Positions 8,728-10,052 of a stretch of 10,052 nt of DNA are shown here, piece by piece. The translations under genes were made by a program, and so were the position numbers. Numbering within the stretch: the stretch's first letter is position 1; the number at the start of each line of letters is the position of its first letter. Below the pieces are notes generated by a model, which saw only the letters and a list, made by a program, of their open reading frames with translations, had not been told where the DNA came from and made no database searches. Location: NCBI GenBank assembly GCA_947448105.1, contig CANFNE010000071.1, positions 1-10,052 on the forward strand. The letters are read 5' to 3'. The DNA is from Burkholderiales bacterium. Lineage in GTDB: Bacteria > Pseudomonadota > Gammaproteobacteria > Burkholderiales > Burkholderiaceae_C.

Positions 8728-8733
8728 TTTTCC
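8728..8733 (-). promoter_or_regulatory. Ribosome binding site deciding the zapD start
   Basis: GGAAAA on the minus strand sits 6 nt before GTG 8721 and directly abuts the alternative TTG at 8727, favouring the GTG. Confidence 0.45.
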
Positions 8734-8743
8734 AGTGCGGGGA

Positions 8744-9355
8744 TCATAGCCCGAACTGTGGCCCTAATTGCCTCAATTGGCGCTCGATTTCACTCAAGTC
8801 CTTGCCTTCATTAAAAATAACGTAGTCGGCGGCCTGCAAGCGCTGTGCACGCGTGCTTTGGGCCGCAATGATGGCTTGAACCTCTGGCGGGCTCAGACCG
8901 CTGCGCTGCGCCACCCTTTCCACCTGCGTTTGCGCCTGGCAGTCCACAATCAGCACCCGGTCTAGGCTTTTGCGCCAATGCCGAGATTCCACCAGCAGCG
9001 GGATGTCAAAAACGATGCAGCGTACGCCTTGTGCCACAGCCCCGGCGGCCTGTCGCTCAACCCCCTGGGCAATCAGCGGGTGGACGATGGCTTCTAGTCG
9101 GGCGCGTGCCTGCGGGTCGGAAAACACCAGTTGGCGCATGTGCGTGCGGTCCATGGCGCCAGTGGCGTCGATGAAGTCCGCACCAAAGGTCGCGCGGACG
9201 GCGGCGATGGCAGACCCTCCGGCCGCCGTGCTGGCGCGCGAGATGGCGTCAGCGTCAATTACGCTGGCGCCCTGGCGTCCCAAAATCTGGCAGATGGTGC
9301 TTTTGCCGCTGCCAATGCCGCCGCTCACGCCAAGTCGCAAACTGCGCTGACTCAT
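8744..9355 (-). CDS. coaE: Dephospho-CoA kinase
   Basis: CoaE phosphorylates the ribose 3'-OH of dephospho-CoA, the last step of coenzyme A synthesis. The 203-residue length is standard. The P-loop GGIGSGKS lies at 12-19, followed by VIDADAISR (32-40) with the catalytic-region Asp, HPLI (92-95) and FDIPLLVES (116-124). The lid region RSGLSPPEVQAIIAAQ (151-166) precedes the conserved ADYVIFNEG (176-184). The ATG (complement of 9353-9355) overlaps the pilD TGA as ATGA, so the two are translationally coupled. Cytoplasmic. Confidence 0.96.
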   Translation of the reverse strand: MSQRSLRLGVSGGIGSGKSTICQILGRQGASVIDADAISRASTAAGGSAIAAVRATFGADFIDATGAMDRTHMRQLVFSDPQARARLEAIVHPLIAQGVERQAAGAVAQGVRCIVFDIPLLVESRHWRKSLDRVLIVDCQAQTQVERVAQRSGLSPPEVQAIIAAQSTRAQRLQAADYVIFNEGKDLSEIERQLRQLGPQFGL

Positions 9356-10052
9356 AAGCCGCTCACGGAACGCAGTGCCGCGGGGGTCAAGGCCAGGCAG
9401 ACAAAACCTGCGCCCGCCAAGAAAGGTCCAAACGGCATATAGCCACCCGCGCGAAGGCCGCCACCGAATTTAAGCGCCAAACCCACCACCGTACCGACGA
9501 CGGACGACAACAGAATGAGCGGAATCAGCAGTTGCCAGCCGAACCAGGCGCCCAGGCAGGCAAACAGCTTGAAGTCGCCGTAACCCATGCCCTCTTTGCC
9601 GGTGGCCCACTTAAAGGCCCAGTAAACGGACCAAAGGGAAAGGTAGCCACCAATAGCTCCCCAAAGGGCGTCGGACAAGGCCGCCTGTGTCCAGTGGGCG
9701 TCGGCGGCAATCAGCCCCAACCAGAGCAGGGGCAGCACGATGGCGTCGGGCAGCAGGGTGGTTTCCCAGTCAATGACGGCCAGCACCAGCAAGGCAGCAG
9801 CGAAAATACACCAGGCGCCAGCGATCAGGGTGACGCCAAAGCGTGCAACGCATAGCGCAAACAGGGCCGCAGGGGCCAACTCAACAAGGGGGTACTGTCG
9901 GCTTATCGGGGCGCGGCATTGGCCGCAGCGCCCGCGCAAAATGATGTAACTCAGTACCGGGATGTTTTGGTGCCAGTGCACAGGTGCGGCACAGTTGGGG
10001 CATTGCGATCGGGGAACCATCAGATTGAAGGGCGCCGTGGGCTTTGACTCGG
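9352..10052 (-). CDS. pilD: Prepilin peptidase PilD (type IV pilus / type II secretion), 5' end outside window
   Basis: PilD is an inner-membrane aspartic protease that cleaves and N-methylates type IV prepilins and pseudopilins. The frame is open through the window edge: about ten residues (…ESKPTAPFNL) precede the internal methionine at 10020, so that methionine is not the start and the N-terminal membrane segment is missing. Two Cys pairs (CPNC and CGQC, complement of about 9914-10000) form the zinc site of the methylase part. The catalytic aspartates are in IDWETTLLPD and in GMGYGDFK, the GxGD-type signature. Several hydrophobic segments follow, ending in a short C-terminus. It heads the coaE-zapD-yacG group; pilC and pilB would be expected further upstream on the minus strand. 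Confidence 0.95.
   Translation of the reverse strand, partial: ESKPTAPFNLMVPRSQCPNCAAPVHWHQNIPVLSYIILRGRCGQCRAPISRQYPLVELAPAALFALCVARFGVTLIAGAWCIFAAALLVLAVIDWETTLLPDAIVLPLLWLGLIAADAHWTQAALSDALWGAIGGYLSLWSVYWAFKWATGKEGMGYGDFKLFACLGAWFGWQLLIPLILLSSVVGTVVGLALKFGGGLRAGGYMPFGPFLAGAGFVCLALTPAALRSVSGL

Overview
The window looks like a chromosomal segment of a betaproteobacterium, most likely Burkholderiales/Comamonadaceae (Rhodoferax/Polaromonas-like). The base composition is GC-rich, and the core-gene order and protein signatures (SecA N-terminus, ZapD, YacG, and a PilD with FNLMVPR followed by two Cys pairs) fit that group. The species assignment is inferred from family knowledge; no search was run.

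Layout. Positions 1-917 (+) hold the C-terminal end of a large surface exoprotein with YDG-type repeats, probably filamentous-haemagglutinin-like. It converges on a short DciA/DUF721 gene (942-1256, -). That gene is divergent from a membrane-anchored M23 (LytM) peptidase (1272-2204, +), with only 15 bp between the two start codons. A 139-nt leader with notable complementary segments precedes secA (2344-5100, +). Then come argJ (5110-6339), a DUF815-type P-loop ATPase (6352-7245) and a MutT Nudix hydrolase (7242-7703), all on the + strand and tightly packed. From 7751 to the end the minus strand carries, in transcription order, pilD (5' end outside the window), coaE, zapD and yacG. The two operons converge at 7703/7751.

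How the genes fit together. This is a housekeeping neighbourhood. It covers protein export (SecA), envelope remodelling (M23), replication and division (DciA-like, ZapD, YacG), nucleotide-pool sanitation (MutT), CoA synthesis (CoaE), arginine synthesis (ArgJ) and type IV pilus/type II secretion maturation (PilD). The secA-mutT-yacG-zapD-coaE-pilD order matches the enterobacterial locus, with argJ and the DUF815 gene inserted between secA and mutT. The only accessory-looking element is the exoprotein end on the left.

I found no CRISPR array, transposase, tRNA/rRNA or defence system, and no clear new system. The points most worth checking are the secA leader (alternative RNA pairings just upstream of the start codon), the AGP-containing tail of the M23 protein that occupies the position of secM, and the exoprotein next to core genes.
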